Assembly (NCBI RefSeq): GCF_040939455.1
Contig: NC_134108.1
Location: 17,575,501 to 17,639,500 of the forward strand
From: Microcebus murinus
Taxonomy: Eukaryota; Chordata; Mammalia; Primates; Cheirogaleidae
DNA: 64,000 nucleotides
Direction: 5' to 3'
Positions 23,331-36,654 of this stretch are shown here, piece after piece. Each line of letters opens with the position of its first letter. The stretch's first letter is position 1. The translations under genes were made by a program, and so were the position numbers. The notes below the pieces were generated by a model. It was not told the origin of the DNA. It saw only the letters and a program-made list of their open reading frames with translations, and made no database searches.

Positions 23331-25479
23331 TCACCACACTTCTTTGAGCAGTTCTTTCCTCTCTAGTACCCTGCTCCACAAATTCCAGTCACTTTGGTAT
23401 CCCAGAACTCCAACCTCTGCCTCCTTAGCTTAGTGAGACTGCGGCTCCATTTGGGCTCTACCCACCTTGTGCTGTAATCACAGTCTGCTGCAGCAAAAAA
23501 CTAGGGAGACCGTGGGGCTCACCTCATGTTTTTCCATTTTCTTAAGGATAACAGCTCTGAGATGCCTATTGCTCACTGCTTGGAAATAATAAGCTCCTAT
23601 TATTTAACCTATTTGATAGCTGTTTTCTGTGGGAAGCTAAGTCCCAAATCTAAGGTCTAAAGTTATATTTTAGGCTAAAAGTTTGTATCTTTCCGTTTTT
23701 GAGTTCTGGGGAATATACTTGCTTTTGGGTCTCTTTGGTCAACCTCCTTGATAGCAGGTCTAGAAGAGACAGATCCACCTCTGGAGAACCTCTGTCTAGT
23801 CAGTTCTCATGGCTTGTAACCCTGTGCTCTGGCATAACTTTGTGATGAGGGGGTTGCAGACTTTGTCCAGCAATTTTATGATGTTCATATTATTATATCT
23901 CAGGAGTCTCAGAAGCACTTGCCAACCGATTAATCTGCCAGCTGCTTCTATTGCAATTATCAAGAAACTTCTACTCGTGCCTTGAAGTTACTTATCTTCT
24001 ACTGTGGCCTTTAAACTGAAGAATGTGATTTGAATGAGTTCTTGAAAGACACTGTTTTTTCTTCAACTGTGTATTCTTCAACCCTTGCCTATGACACTCA
24101 ATACCTTCCTTCCTTAGAAATCCTTTGTCACTGGAGAGTGTAAACTAGCTCTTTTTCTATGCTTTTGTCCACAGCAGAAATAATGGGAATGAGGTTTCTT
24201 CAGTCTGAGGAAAACTGGTATCAGAGAACTGCCTAAGCAGGTTGTTAAGCTGGATCTTTGTTCTTTCCCCTTATAAACCCGAATGAAGACATCAAGCTGG
24301 TTAGTTGAGTAAAGAGCTGCATTTGCTTGATACAAATAAAGAAATCATATCTGATCAAAACAATTATGTCTGCAAGGCAAGTTTCAATATCAAGGAAAGA
24401 TGCATGATGTCTAAGAGAAGCAAGTCTCCAGGCAAGGGAACTGCTTGGAAGAATATACTATAAATGAGTTTAATCATGGTTGATGCCTTTTAGTCCTCTG
24501 CAGCTGGAGAAATTTTTGTAAGTGTTCTCAACTGTGGAGATTCTTACTGTTTCTTTGAAATTAAACAGACATTTTGTAATTTTTGTTCAGTTTTTCTACT
24601 CCATGTCCATATCTTATTTTCTAAAAAAGGTTTCTTAAAAGAAAAAGAACTGTAACTTCACTTTTTAGAATGTGACATTTCCAGTAAAAAATGGCTTAAC
24701 AAAATAAAAGGTAAAAGGGCTTATAATTATGACAATATGATGAAGTTGTCATAAAAGCAAATTATTATTTTTTATCCACTGAGAGAGGTTCAATAATTAG
24801 GATAAAATGACAATATCACTTCTCTCACCAGATGCAGATTCAACACTACTCTTTGAAAAAGGATAATGTGGAAATGTATTTATGTTAAACAAAACAATAG
24901 GGATAGTGAAGGGACTAAAACTCAGCCTGTAAGATACGGTAAGGAATCTAAGGGGAAAAGTGGGACCAAGAACTAGAAACTCTCATCATTATCATACATA
25001 TTTTAAAGCCATTAGAACTAATAATTTCAATGTCTATCTTCCATGCTAGAAGGTAAATTCTAAGAGAATTCTAAGAAATTCAAAGAAACAGAATTCATCT
25101 TATAAAACACTGTATCTATGTATGTGCCCAGCATTTAATGTGTGCTCAATAAATGTGGCAATGAATAAATGAATGAACAAAAATTTTTGTGGAATTTTAC
25201 CTCGATAGGAAGAAGCTAAATTTCTTCACAAATGAAATAAAAAGAAAAAGAGGGAAAAGTGAATATAGGTCTGTTAATCAAAAAGATGGTTTGGCTATAA
25301 CAAGTTTTCATTTTGGAACTCCCAGAGCTTTTGTCTTGAATTTTTTTTCCGGTCCTTATTTGCTTTGCAAATGCTCATAAAACTTAAGGTCTAATATAAC
25401 ACCATAATTAAACCCTTTGCAATATCTCAAAGACAATTTTCCACAGAATAAAAGTTATTACATAAACCTTACATAGTAA

Positions 25480-25880
25480 GTTATGGGATGAACTGTGTCT
25501 CCCACAAATTTATATGTAAACATAAATTTACATATAAACCTCCAGTTCTTCAGAATGTGACTGTATTTGGACACAGGGCCTTCAAATAAATGATTAAGTT
25601 AAAATGAGCTCTTAGCATGGGCCCTAATCCAATCTGACTTGGTGTTCCTATAAGAGGAGGAAATTTGGGTAAACAGAAAGACATCAGGTGCATATGCATG
25701 CACAGGAGAAAGACCAAGTGAGAAGGTAGCTGTCTATAAGCCAAGGAGAAAGGAATTAGAAGTAACCAAACCTGCTGAGACCTTGATCTTGGACTTCTAA
25801 CCTCCAGAACTGTGAGAAAATAAATTTGTTGCTTCAACCACCTAGTCTCTGGTATTTTGTGATGATAGTCCTAACAAACC
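25480..25880 (+). repeat. MLT1-type solo LTR (MaLR)
   Basis: A nearly full-length LTR: ttatgggatgaactgtgtct, gaatgtgactgtatttggac, ggccctaatccaatctgact, ccttgatcttggacttctaa and the polyadenylation region gagaaaataaat. A short inverted repeat (25509-25520 and 25527-25538) sits near its 5' end. It is non-coding, with no internal retroviral genes. Confidence 0.85.
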
Positions 25881-25965
25881 AGCAAAATACGTAATGACAG
25901 AATATTTCCATATTTATGGTCCTATTCAAACAATTATTGACAAAGGTATTATTTTAGTAATATAA

Positions 25966-26277
25966 CTTTTTTTTTTTTTTTTAAGAGATGGGGTCTAATT
26001 CTGGTACCCAAGCTAGAGTGCAGTGGTGCAAGCATAACTTTCTATAACCATGAACTTCTGGGCTCAAGTGATCCTCCTGGCTCAGCCTCCCCAATAGCTA
26101 GGAATACAGGCGCATGTATCACCACGCCCAGCTAATTTATTATATTTTTTATTTTTTGTAGAGGCAGGGTCTTGCTATGTTGCCCAGGCTGGTCTTGAAC
26201 CCCTGGTCTCAAGGGATCCTCCTGCTTTGGTCTCCCCAAAGTGTTGGGATTATAAACATGAGCCACCATGCCTGGTC
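25966..26277 (-). mobile_element. AluJ-type Alu
   Basis: An antisense Alu with an old-type linker. The target-site duplication tagtaatataa occurs at 25955-25965 and 26278-26288. Confidence 0.94.
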
Positions 26278-26999
26278 TAGTAATATAAATTTAATTCAGA
26301 CTAATTTTCTTTATATTAGGAAGCAAACAGCAAGTTATTTCTAGAAAGACAGTTCTATAGAGAGATAAGTGCACACACAAAAAGTACTGGAATATGAAAC
26401 ACAAATAGACTTTCAAGCATATTTTATTAGGAAATTTGATAGAAAATTCATTCAAAAATAAAATTTAAATTTAAATACATAATATGTCAATACCCTTCAG
26501 ATTTTGGTCATCCTAAAAAAGAAAACAAATTCATTAGAGGAACTCAGACTTGTGCAACAGTTTTAAAGTCTGCCTATAAAATTTAGCTCTTGACCAATTA
26601 AGGGTAATAATTTTCTCTCAAAGTAGGAAATATTAAAGTTACCTGAAAAATGGTATCATTGTACACTTTACTCATCTTATCTTTCAAGATGAGTTTCTAT
26701 TCTTTCAACAGCCATATTGTGGATTGAACATAAAGGTAAATTTCTATAGATTCAACAGTCACATTTTGGGTTGAATATAAGGTAGAAATATCAGCACAAT
26801 TTTGAGTTTGCAATAAATTAAATAATTTAAAAACTTAAAATACTATTTAACTTGTTACATACCTTTTTATTCATATGACAAAAAATTCTAAATGGATCTC
26901 TGTGAATTTATTTTTTTAACTTTAACTTTATATGTATAAAAGAATTGAGAAGACAACACAAGTAAAAGTAACCACATAAGAAATAAAAAGCAGATGCTT

Positions 27000-27165
27000 G
27001 AGTATGAAGTATGCACAAACCACAGTCAAGACACCTGGATTACAGGCCCGACTAGGTCATTAGAATGGGGTATTGCTTTGAATATGCCACTTTCCTTCTC
27101 TAAGGCTCAATTTCTTTTCTTGAAGAATAAAGGGGTTGGAATTGCTTTAAAATTGTGATTTAATG
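27000..27165 (+). repeat. MIR SINE relic
   Basis: It shows acacctggattacaggcccg, a later ctttccttctctaaggctca and gaataaaggggttggaatt, the usual MIR order. Confidence 0.7.
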
Positions 27166-28144
27166 AGTCTGTGATTTAGAATAAAATGACAAGGAGTAGA
27201 TTTTAGTTGTGTCAGAACATTTTCATTTAAAAAAGGAATTATTGAGACATGTGTAAGAGAACTAAGGAAGACAGCACTTGGGCTAATGAACATTATCTTT
27301 CTTTAAACTGACTTCAAAAATTACACCGGTTTTTGTTAAGAAAGAAAGTTAATCATTACCTAAATAATTATGCTAACTCAGAATTTGAGAGATAAAAAGG
27401 ACCTTGGAGGTATAATTTTCCTTATATTAATAAATGTCATATGAAAAAATGTCTGTTATAGTATCTAGAACTTAGGAGGTACCCCACAAATGGAGTTATT
27501 ATTTCTTTTATTTTGGCATAGCACTCATTTAAGTCACTGTAACTTTTGAGTCATTATTTTTTTATCTTTAGGATTATTTTCCCCACACAGCTTCATGTAA
27601 TCAGATAATGTGGTAATCATCCCTTCTACATGAAAATTAATAATAGAATGGGACATGGGCCAGGACACAAGACTATGAGATTCAGCTAGAAATCTATGTT
27701 CAGCACAAAACAGAATCATAATAAAATAGAATACTCTTTAGAAAAGGTTAATCATGTAGTTTCAAATTTATCACACAATGCTAGCATGTGGATAATACTA
27801 TATTCATAAGGATATCATAAAAATTTGATTCTTTGTTAACAAAGATACACATTTTAGGACTATTTTTATATAAACTTAAAATAACAAAAGCTTTGCAAAG
27901 TTTTTATAAAATATAATGAGCAAATAAAAAATTAGTAACTGCTTATTTTCTGAGTGATTTATGGAAATTGCTAACAGCATAAATGTTGGTTGTCAATATT
28001 TAACAAAAATGTATCATAAGGTGCACACAGGACAAATTATTATATGTGTATTATATGCATGTAACTTTCTTTGTGGATGCTGCGATTGCATTATAGTCTG
28101 CTATGTTTTTGCTGTTAAATTCACAAGACTAAAGTTATTTCTTT

Positions 28145-28314
28145 TTTTTTTTCTTATTTTTTTATTTCAGTATATTATGGAGGTACAAACATTTTGGTTA
28201 CAAGTAATAACTTTGCCTCACCCAAGCCAGGATTAGAGGCATGCTGCTCCCCCACACAGTGCATACTGCATCCATCAGTTGTGAGTTTACCCAGCCCCCA
28301 CCTGACTGACACCC
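28145..28314 (-). mobile_element. Strepsirrhine L1 3' end, short insertion
   Basis: It begins with a T-run and tatttcagtatattatggag, then gtacaaacattttggttaca and ccagccccc, matching the antisense 3' end of lemur or galago L1 as I remember it. A 14-bp target-site duplication aaagttatttcttt is at 28131-28144 and 28315-28328. It is a severely 5'-truncated insertion of about 170 bp with no coding capacity. Confidence 0.8.
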
Positions 28315-30909
28315 AAAGTTATTTCTTTATAGGCTGCTCTTCCTATGCACGAACAAGAAAATCACTGTCAGGATCATTTACCTAATTTAGTTGTCAATCA
28401 GGAAATAATCTATGAAGCTAGGGTTTGAGTAGATGGGCTAGGGTACTTCACAGTTTGCTCTAGTTATCTTTCCCTTCAATTTGGTCTTTAAGGAAAGTAG
28501 ACTTTTAGGCAGTATATATTATGCATACATGTATACCAAGATGGCATCCATGATCTGGTGCTAAAACAACTTAACATGAGCCATGTTTTTTCCAAGTTAC
28601 AATGCTGATAGAACAAGGCCATAACCAGACTATCTAGTTATTAATCACGTGATGGATTTGCTTTTGAATGTTTCCCTCTCCCTCTCCCTCTCTCACCAGC
28701 AGTTACTCTCAAAGAATAGGTAAAACAACTTAGGGACAAAGTTTCAGAGCCCAGCTATTGAGTCAACCATCTACTCCAATTGAAGTCATAAATTATTCTA
28801 GATTGAGGTGGCAAGAGGTGGTTAATTTATGACCTTCAGGATACATCACAGCACTTATGGAATGAGATGATGGGGTACCACAGTGAGTTCAGAATGCTCA
28901 AGGAGTCCTAGTACTTTTGACAGCACAGCTTCACACAGAAAACACCAGACTTGACAGAGAGGTCCCTTATGAGGTCTATGAGTTTTCTTTTAATGTTTCA
29001 TTGACATTTTATGTTTGTCAATAGCATTTTGTAAGCTAATTCTTATTAAAAACTGGATACTAATGTCGGGAGATAAACTACCATGCTGTTGTTTCAAATG
29101 TAGAAACTTCATAGTCTAAAATGGGTCTCCCTTTGAAAGAAGAATGTTTAAGACATTAACTTTCCTTCTATATACCCAATCTTATGATTAAAAAAGCACA
29201 CTGAAAGATTCCAATTGAAAACAAACACAATTATATATAAAATCAGGAATATATCAATGGTTCTTGGAGGTTAAAAATAACTATGCAAAACAGTATGCTA
29301 ACATAATTTTGAAAACCTGAATAAAGTTAACATATTTCTAAAAATATATAACTATTGCAACTGTCATGACACAAAATAAAACCCATCAATAACATAAAAA
29401 GAAAGCAATAATGTTTTATCAAAGAAATATCCTTCCAATAACATTATCAGCCCTAATAAATTTGTTAATGAAGTCTTTCAATTACTCAAGTTTGAATATT
29501 CCATGTTATAGTCTATTTAAAACACAGGAAAAAAAATAAGAAGCTAATCAATACATTTCATAAAGCAAATATAATGCCAGAACTAAACATCAAACAGAGA
29601 AATTATTCTAAAAATCTTAATTTAATGTATAAAAGTCCCTTTCATGCCAGGTAAAATTCCTAGGTAATTTAATTCTAAAAGTTGTTCAGTAAAATGTATG
29701 TAGGAAAGATCTTTCTAACTTTTCACACTATATGACAGCTTAAAAGAACCTCTAAAATAATATTAAGATAGAATGTACTATAAAGGAAATTGGTTGAAAA
29801 GTATTATGCCATAGTGCTAGTCCATAATTAGAGTGATTTAACTATTACCAACAGATTCACTAAAAAAAACATAAATAAAGAGATAAATAATTGATTCTCT
29901 ATAAATGAAAAGCCCTTTGCCCAAGAATAAACCATCTTATTTAAAAAATGACCAAAGGGGCTATAGTCAGCCACCAATAATACAACTAAACAGGGTTCAA
30001 TTTACAAAATGTAGACAACATGGATGTTACTTGTGAGAATTTTTGGAAATTTAATTATATACTAAACATTATCAGTTAAGGTAAAGCTATTCCAACTGCC
30101 TATAAATTCATCTAATTTACTTGAATTTAAGGAATAATATGGTAGGAGTTTTGGGGGAAAAATAAATAATAGCTGTATAATAAAAAATTTAAATTTATCC
30201 TATTTCTAATACAATGTTTTTTAAGCCTTTAAAAACCTTTGGAGAACCTTCAAATTTTTGTGGCCATAAAGCTCTAATTTGATTATGCTCCCAAAGTTTG
30301 ATTATATATTTGCTCCCCAATTCTAAACTTTGAGAACCTTAGACAGAATATTTCATTTCAAAGGGTATCTACAAAAACAATTAGAAGGAGTAATATATTT
30401 TTTACTTTTGGTGGGGAAAGAGGGAATCCTAGAAAATCCCCATTTAACCCAAGGGTGGTACAGATTACAGAATAAAAGAGTCAATCTTTTAGAAAACTAT
30501 TTCCTTGAAAAATAGGTTCTTGAAAATGTGAGGGAGATGGAGTATAAGTAGGAAAAAATACAAATAAAACTATAAATAAACAAAACTATTTCAAAACTTA
30601 ACTTTGGAGTATAAAATCGTGCTACTTATGATATAAATTGAACCCTGCTTTATTTTAAAATAAAGCAAAAATAAAATTAACAGAACAATTCGTACTGTAA
30701 GTCAGAGAAAGAAATGCAACCCAATTTAACTGATTTTTGATAATTATTGCCCCAATGAGTTTAGAAAAGATACAGCCCAAGAGATTATTGTTTAGCATAG
30801 GAACAAATTAATATATACAAAATGCAATGCATTGGGATAATTTTCTGGTGTTGAGTTAGCATTGCATATAGCAAGGATTAGAAACAAAATAGAAATTTCT
30901 ATTTCGTAC

Positions 30910-30957
30910 CTATGTCACTGGCTACCATCTTGGAAAACTTTCTGCTTTTGGTCTTCA
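30910..30957 (-). CDS. STXBP5: STXBP5 alternative exon, second b-form exon (VKTKSRKFSKMVASDI)
   Basis: A 48-bp exon. The acceptor is tattattttcag and the donor is gtacga. It reads VKTKSRKFSKMVASDI and ends with a G that forms Ala with the next exon. It is strongly basic, following an acidic cassette. The phase is 1-1. With the previous exon it makes the 36-residue b-specific insert. The donor (ATAG|gtacga) is weak at positions +4 to +6, which fits regulated inclusion. It is followed by the largest intron here (12790 bp). Confidence 0.93.
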
Positions 30958-31059
30958 CTGAAAATAATATTTTGATATAAAATGTCAAAATCTATTCAAA
31001 GTAAACTAAATAAATTAAACATAAATAAAAGAAAATACTTTAAAATAAAGATACTATAC

Positions 31060-31119
31060 CCTTTTCTATAAAATTATTCATTTTTTGTTCATCATCTGAA
31101 TTGTGTGGTGATGAAGAAC
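31060..31119 (-). CDS. STXBP5: STXBP5 alternative exon, first b-form exon (SSSPHNSDDEQKMNNFIEK)
   Basis: A 60-bp exon. The acceptor is catttgtgtag and the donor is gtatag. It reads SSSPHNSDDEQKMNNFIEK after a shared Gly codon. Together with the next exon (48 bp) it adds 108 bp, which is 36 residues. That equals the known difference between b-tomosyn (about 1152 aa) and m-tomosyn (about 1116 aa). It is therefore one of two exons included only in the b form. The phase is 1-1. The 102-bp intron behind it meets a stop codon (TAA) after six codons, so retention would truncate the protein. Confidence 0.93.
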
Positions 31120-31904
31120 CTACACAAATGAAGACAATGGAAGGAACAGGCACACAGTCAGTAACAAACGCTGAGTCATAATAAGACAAAAGTCCAAAGA
31201 AAAATCTGGTAACCTCTAAAGCAAGTTCTCACAATACTGACCATAGGGAGAAGCCATGTATACAGTTAATAACAATTCTTATAATACTACACTATAGCAG
31301 TCACTAGTGCAATATCTTTCATGGTAGATTCTAATATATGTAAATATCCATTCTATAATCATTTTTCCTTATGTAACAACAATTTGGTAAAATCTTGGTA
31401 TATACCATATGCCAGAGAACATATAAAGAAAACTGTAAGTAGTAATTCACTGTTTCTTAAAATTTAGAAATTCTTGATTGAATAAGGGTTCTCTAGCAGA
31501 ATACAGATGCAATACTAGGACCATGCTGGTAAATTTTGGTATTTTACAATTAGACTGACAGTTTAAAACCATGTATCTACTGTACTATATAAATGTACAA
31601 TAGGGATCTTTAAAATAGTGAATACTTACATTTTTAAATATGTTCATATTTTTACTTAAATGTACTTAGGTAAGAAATATTTACCTTTGGCTGTGACTCC
31701 TCCTAATATTATCATATAGTCTTACCTATCATTTCTATAATTAAGATTTTATTTGTCCTTTTTCCTTAAAAATGCTTCTGATTTCTCATAGTATTTAATT
31801 TGTAACATAAGCTTTTATTATAAATACAATTCTAAATTGTATTATGACTGACAACTTTTAGAGACCTATTCTTTATAAACGCATCTCAAATGATATATCA
31901 TCAA

Positions 31905-32160
31905 TTAAATTTTCAACAGTCTTCCCAGCTCTAAATCACTTCCTCTCCTTTGAATTCTCATAACACTTTACCTATGTATTTCTCAGATGATGTTAATCAC
32001 TTAACACTTTATTATTTTGAATTTACATACATATGACCTTCCCCACTGAATGAACTTGTAAAAGCAGGGCCCACATTTGATTCACTTTTGTATCTCCTTT
32101 GTGATCAGAGCAGTGCTTTACATGTAGACATCTCTAAATAAGTATTTGCTGAATGCATAA
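31905..32160 (+). repeat. L2 LINE 3' relic
   Basis: The end of an L2: gaacttgtaaaagcagggcc, ttttgtatctcctttgtgat and the terminal taagtatttgctgaatgcat. Confidence 0.8.
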
Positions 32161-33869
32161 AGCTTTTCTGCTAGAAGCAAATACCTAGACCATAATAGGA
32201 AGTGAATAAAAAGGTTTCCTTTCTGTGTTTTAAAAAAATCCCAATATAAGTAAGGAATATTAATGAATTAGGTCAAAATTTCATAGCCCCTACACTTCTC
32301 ACATAAAAAATTATACTTTCTTTCTTTGGCCAAGTGGCCAACATCCTCTGACCAAGTAAAACCTGCCAATGTTGGCAGGACCCAATTACTTCTATAGCGG
32401 TCTTAAAAGATTACTCTTTAAAAATCCATGTTATTTTTGCTAAATAGCATTTATAGATCCCCATAAATCCCACAAAAAATACCACACAGGTAACATTGAG
32501 CTTAGTAACATTTCCAGGAACAGAAATAGGCATAGCTATTTTTCATATAAATATAATTCAGATTTAAAGAATATAATGGTTACATGTCATATATTTTAAA
32601 ATATCACTGCCATCTGTGATACTAAATAGCCACATAAGTGTATGAAAATGTTTTAATACTAGTTTTAGTTTATATAATTCATATAAGAGCAATAGCACAG
32701 TGATATATCTATACATATAAAAATGTTGGTATTTTCAAAATAAAAGTAGTCAACCTAGGCTGTAAATATAAATAAAACAAGCAGATTTATTTTTGTCCTA
32801 ACTGAAAATGCCCACTAGTGATTATTGTAACTTCTGTGATAGTTCTTGAGAAAGCTCCAAAACAGTTTTCAGCATATCTTATTTGAATATATTTACTAAG
32901 TTTCTACCATTAAATAAACATAGACTATCTATAGCTTATTGTTTCTTCTAGGTAAGGCTCATAGCAATTCTTGAAGGCACCATTTATATAATAGTATGTG
33001 TGGCCCTGGGCTTTCTTTAGTTTGAAATAACTAACAAATGTTTCTTTTTAATCATTTCAAAATTTTATATATACAAATGTATGTGTATGTATACCTACAT
33101 ATATATTTTAATGCAGTACTAAAAAAAATTCCACCATTACTCAATGAATCAATGTGAGTTCTTTGAAATAAAGATCAAATGGAGACCATCCCCTTCATTT
33201 AAGATGTGTATGTTCAGTAGGCAGAATTAACTGTCTAAAAGAGAGACCAATGGTTTATTTAAAAATAAATGGAAAGGTTAAACTACATTCATTAAGTGTA
33301 TTTTCTCACATGATTTCTGAGGAGAATTTTGATATTTATTAGCTAAACAGCTGAGATAAAAAATTTAGATTTAAAAAAGGATAGCTTTCCAGAATCTCAT
33401 TATAGTTTCTGTTGCATTGCTCTCAGTAGTTATGCATGACTGATACTTCTTATCCATTATCTGAAACATGTTTCAGACACAACTACTGACTACCAAAGTT
33501 TAACCAATTTTCACTTTGCACTTCAAATGCATTGAGATAGAAACAATAAAATAAAATAAAATATCTCGGGTCATACAAATTTCTGTTATGTTAAAACTAC
33601 TCTGTCTTTTCCTATGGACCAAAGAGCAAAATATATTTGAAAATGCCAAACCATGTCTGAGATTCTCTGGTTTGAGGAAGAGACAATTTGGAGGATTTTT
33701 ACCTTTTTGCACTTTTTATAATTATATATTTAGATTTAAAAATACTTAGAAACTTTTCTATAATTACCTCTTGTTTGATTATTTTAAATTGCTACATGTA
33801 CCCACCATTCAAAAGCCTGGATTGGGAACAAAAAGGAGTATTAATTTATTTTATTTGGCAGCTGAATCT

Positions 33870-33998
33870 ATTTTTTTAATAGAAATGTGGTCTCACTATG
33901 TTTACACATGCTGACCTCAATCTCCCAGTCTCAAGCAATCCTAATGCCTCAGCCTCCCAAAATGCTGGGATTACAGGTGTGAGCCACTGTGCCTAGCC
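33870..33998 (-). mobile_element. Left-monomer Alu relic (FLAM-like)
   Basis: About 130 bp of an antisense Alu left monomer: aatgtggtctcactatgt, gcctcagcctcccaaaatgc and gagccactgtgcctagcc. No right monomer follows. A short ctgaatct repeat at both sides may be the target-site duplication. Confidence 0.8.
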
Positions 33999-34800
33999 TT
34001 GACTGAATCTTATTAAAATACTTTCAACGGTCATTTAACATATTTAAATGTAATATATTACATGTTACAGCTTACATCCTTAACATATTGACAACTGCAT
34101 TTATGTGGCCTTTGGGGAAGGTGAGATCAAAACAGTATTTTATATAGTTAGAGGAAGAAGAGTAATAATTAAAATATACTATAATTCTAAATTCCAAATT
34201 CAGAAATAATTAATCCTATAAGATAAAAAACAGTTACTCACTTCATATTATTCACCCAAACTTAATTCCACCAATGTTAAATCTTAGTATTAGGTACTAA
34301 TTATGTTAGTGATTCCTATGGCTCTATGTTTTATCCATTTAACAAGTAAATTTAAAACATAAAGTTTAAAAAATAAGAAAATGTAAAGATACATTTTAAC
34401 TTTAAGAAACGATCAACTTGTACAACATCAGGAAAATGCAATTATAAAAAGATTAACACTACAAAATCTTTCACAGTCTTAGAACTAATAAAATGCTAAA
34501 CCAAAATATGAGTAAAGCACATTACTATTCTCAATACTTCCCATTCTTACTATTGTTTCTGACATAATACAACTAGCTATGGAAGGATCAAAACCTGTAT
34601 AAGAATAGTGTTACTTATGCTAAAAACAATCTTTCCAGTAGAAAGCACATAAAAATTCCCAGCCAGAATGATTTAATAAATATGGCACTTAAAATTATGA
34701 AGTCACATTTATTAAAGATTAGCTAAGTTTCAATACACTAAAATAAAATAATAATTCAGGATCTTCTTAATTTTAAGGAGTCTCCAAAGATACTAAAAAT

Positions 34801-34850
34801 AATGTTCCTTTGAAATATTAATATTAATGTTCCTTTGAAATATTAATATC
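34801..34850 (+). repeat. 25-bp tandem duplication
   Basis: Two copies of a 25-bp unit beginning aatgttcctttgaaatatta lie head to tail (34801-34825 and 34826-34850) and differ only at the last base. Confidence 0.95.
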
Positions 34851-35445
34851 CTTAGGTCATATAAAAACCCATATATAAACAAGGAAAGAGAATTGCTTTA
34901 ATACAGCTATTAATGTATCAGAAATTACTTTCATCAAAACCAAAAGTAAACAATTATTCTAATATTATTCTAATTATCTATGATAATCATTAGGTTATAA
35001 GTGTTAAAAATCCTTCATAAAATTTCTATTTATATTATTCAAGGACTAGAGAAAAGCAGATTATATCATCAACTTTTCTTTGATTCTATCCAATTCTACT
35101 AGATGATGCCAGGAATGCCTAGAGCAACGACAAGATTGTAGATAACTAAAACATTCGATTCAATGGTAAGGAGTAAAATGTATTTTCCCTAAAGAAAGTG
35201 TAAATACTAGAAAGTTAAGCAAACAATTATATGACTCTTAACAGGTAAAAGCTTTGGACTTTTATTTAGCATAAGCTGCATTTCTTTTCACTTAATAAGA
35301 ATGCAAACAATACAGTTATGATTTTAAGAATAAATATACGACACAAAAGATTTCGTTCATTTTAAATGCTTATCTATAAAAAAAAGTACATCGGTAGGCT
35401 GGGTTTTTGTACAATTACAATTACTCATGAAATAAAAAACATTAC

Positions 35446-35511
35446 CAGAAGTTGGAGATTTGCAGCGATCTTCTGGGACTACAGTCCCTTCAGTAATATC
35501 ACACAGACCTG
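35446..35511 (-). CDS. STXBP5: STXBP5 linker exon (GLCDITEGTVVPEDRCKSPTS)
   Basis: A 66-bp exon. The acceptor is gttttttag and the donor is gtaatg. It reads GLCDITEGTVVPEDRCKSPT, ending with a Ser codon and a final G. Its phase is 1-1 and its length is a multiple of three, so it could be skipped without a frame change, although it is present in the tomosyn forms I know. It opens the hypervariable linker. The serine before proline (KSP) is a plausible proline-directed kinase site, by inference only. Confidence 0.93.
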
Positions 35512-36654
35512 CTAAAAAACAAAAACAAAAAATAAATCACACCACAAATCTATATAAATGTACTTCTGTCTTCTATTTATAGTACATATGTAATTGCTGT
35601 CCATTTAAAAGAATCCAGAAAATTAATAGACTGTTGGTACTGATATTATGCTCATTAGGTTTGAGATAGGAACATGGGAACATTTTGAAATTAAAATACC
35701 TCAAACTAATACAGTGTTATCAGTTAAACAAAAACATAAACTATGACAAAATACAAAGTAAAGAGTATAAATATTAATTTTCCTGGTGATTGAAATGAAA
35801 AAAATTCCTGAAAATTGTTTAAAAATCACAAATAAACAAAAATATATCAGGGCAACAAACACAGGGCCACAGGGCTAAGCCTCAGAAGTCACATAGAGGT
35901 ACAGGATGTGCACATATGACCAGTATCTGCTTTTCTATTATTTTGGTAGAAGACTTGATGTCACAATCCCTACAGTCACTGAGAAAGCTTTTACAATAAC
36001 ATTTCCAGGAACACTGAATAGTGAAATTGGGTTTATAAGAAGTGCTTTCTACTTTGAACTATATTTTATTTGTCCTCATAAGGTAGGAAAGGTTCTTGAA
36101 TGAGAATCACTATGTTTTTTTTTTTTTTAATCTTTATCAAATTAATGGTTCTGGACAAAAACTCTGGTTTTTACAGTTCTAAGATGATAGATGTATAATT
36201 ACAGGTGTGCATCTAATCTTTGATATTATATGTATATATATGATTTATATATGTAAATATTCATTTACATAAACTCTTTATTGACAAAACACTAAGGTAG
36301 CAGATCTCCAAATAGCAGTGATAATATACTCTAGTATTATAATGTGCCTAGTACTAAATAAAAAACTAATACACTTTTAAATTTTAATCTCTTGGTATTT
36401 TTGTCAACTGCTACTAAACACTATTATACTACGGGAAACTCCTTTGAGGTTTGAGTTGAAGGTCTTTATGATATAAAAATTACTGACTCTTAAAAGGTAC
36501 TATGTGATATAGTTCTCATTCTTAAAATGGCCCAGGAAGAGGCATTTAGGAAGATGAATTAAAAAATATGGATAGGGAGATTTGGTTTAGGTATTAGATT
36601 TACTGTGATGACCATTAAATGAGCTAAATATTCCTACAATGTCTTCTATCTCAC

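Larger units (their letters stand above)
18120..30909 (-). other. STXBP5: Largest STXBP5 intron in the window
   Basis: A 12790-bp intron between the second b-form exon and the m/s exon. It holds a perfect hairpin (18228-18274), a MER20-like piece (19506-19660), MIR (19765), a strepsirrhine Alu (20516), L1M-like sequence (21690-22500), an L1 fragment (23115-23330), an MLT1 LTR (25480-25880), an AluJ (25966), MIR (27000) and a strepsirrhine L1 tail (28145). The stretches 24100-25470 and 28400-30900 contain nothing I can identify. Confidence 0.8.
31120..35445 (-). other. STXBP5: STXBP5 intron with L2, FLAM and tandem duplication
   Basis: A 4326-bp intron. It contains L2 3' sequence (31905-32160), a left-monomer Alu relic (33870-33998) and a 25-bp tandem duplication (34801-34850). 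The stretches 31120-31900, 32170-33860 and 34010-34800 show nothing recognised. Confidence 0.8.

Noticed and set aside
25509..25538. 12-bp inverted repeat with 6-base loop in the MLT1 LTR
   Set aside because: It is short and AT-rich and lies in an old LTR, so it is likely chance or local slippage.
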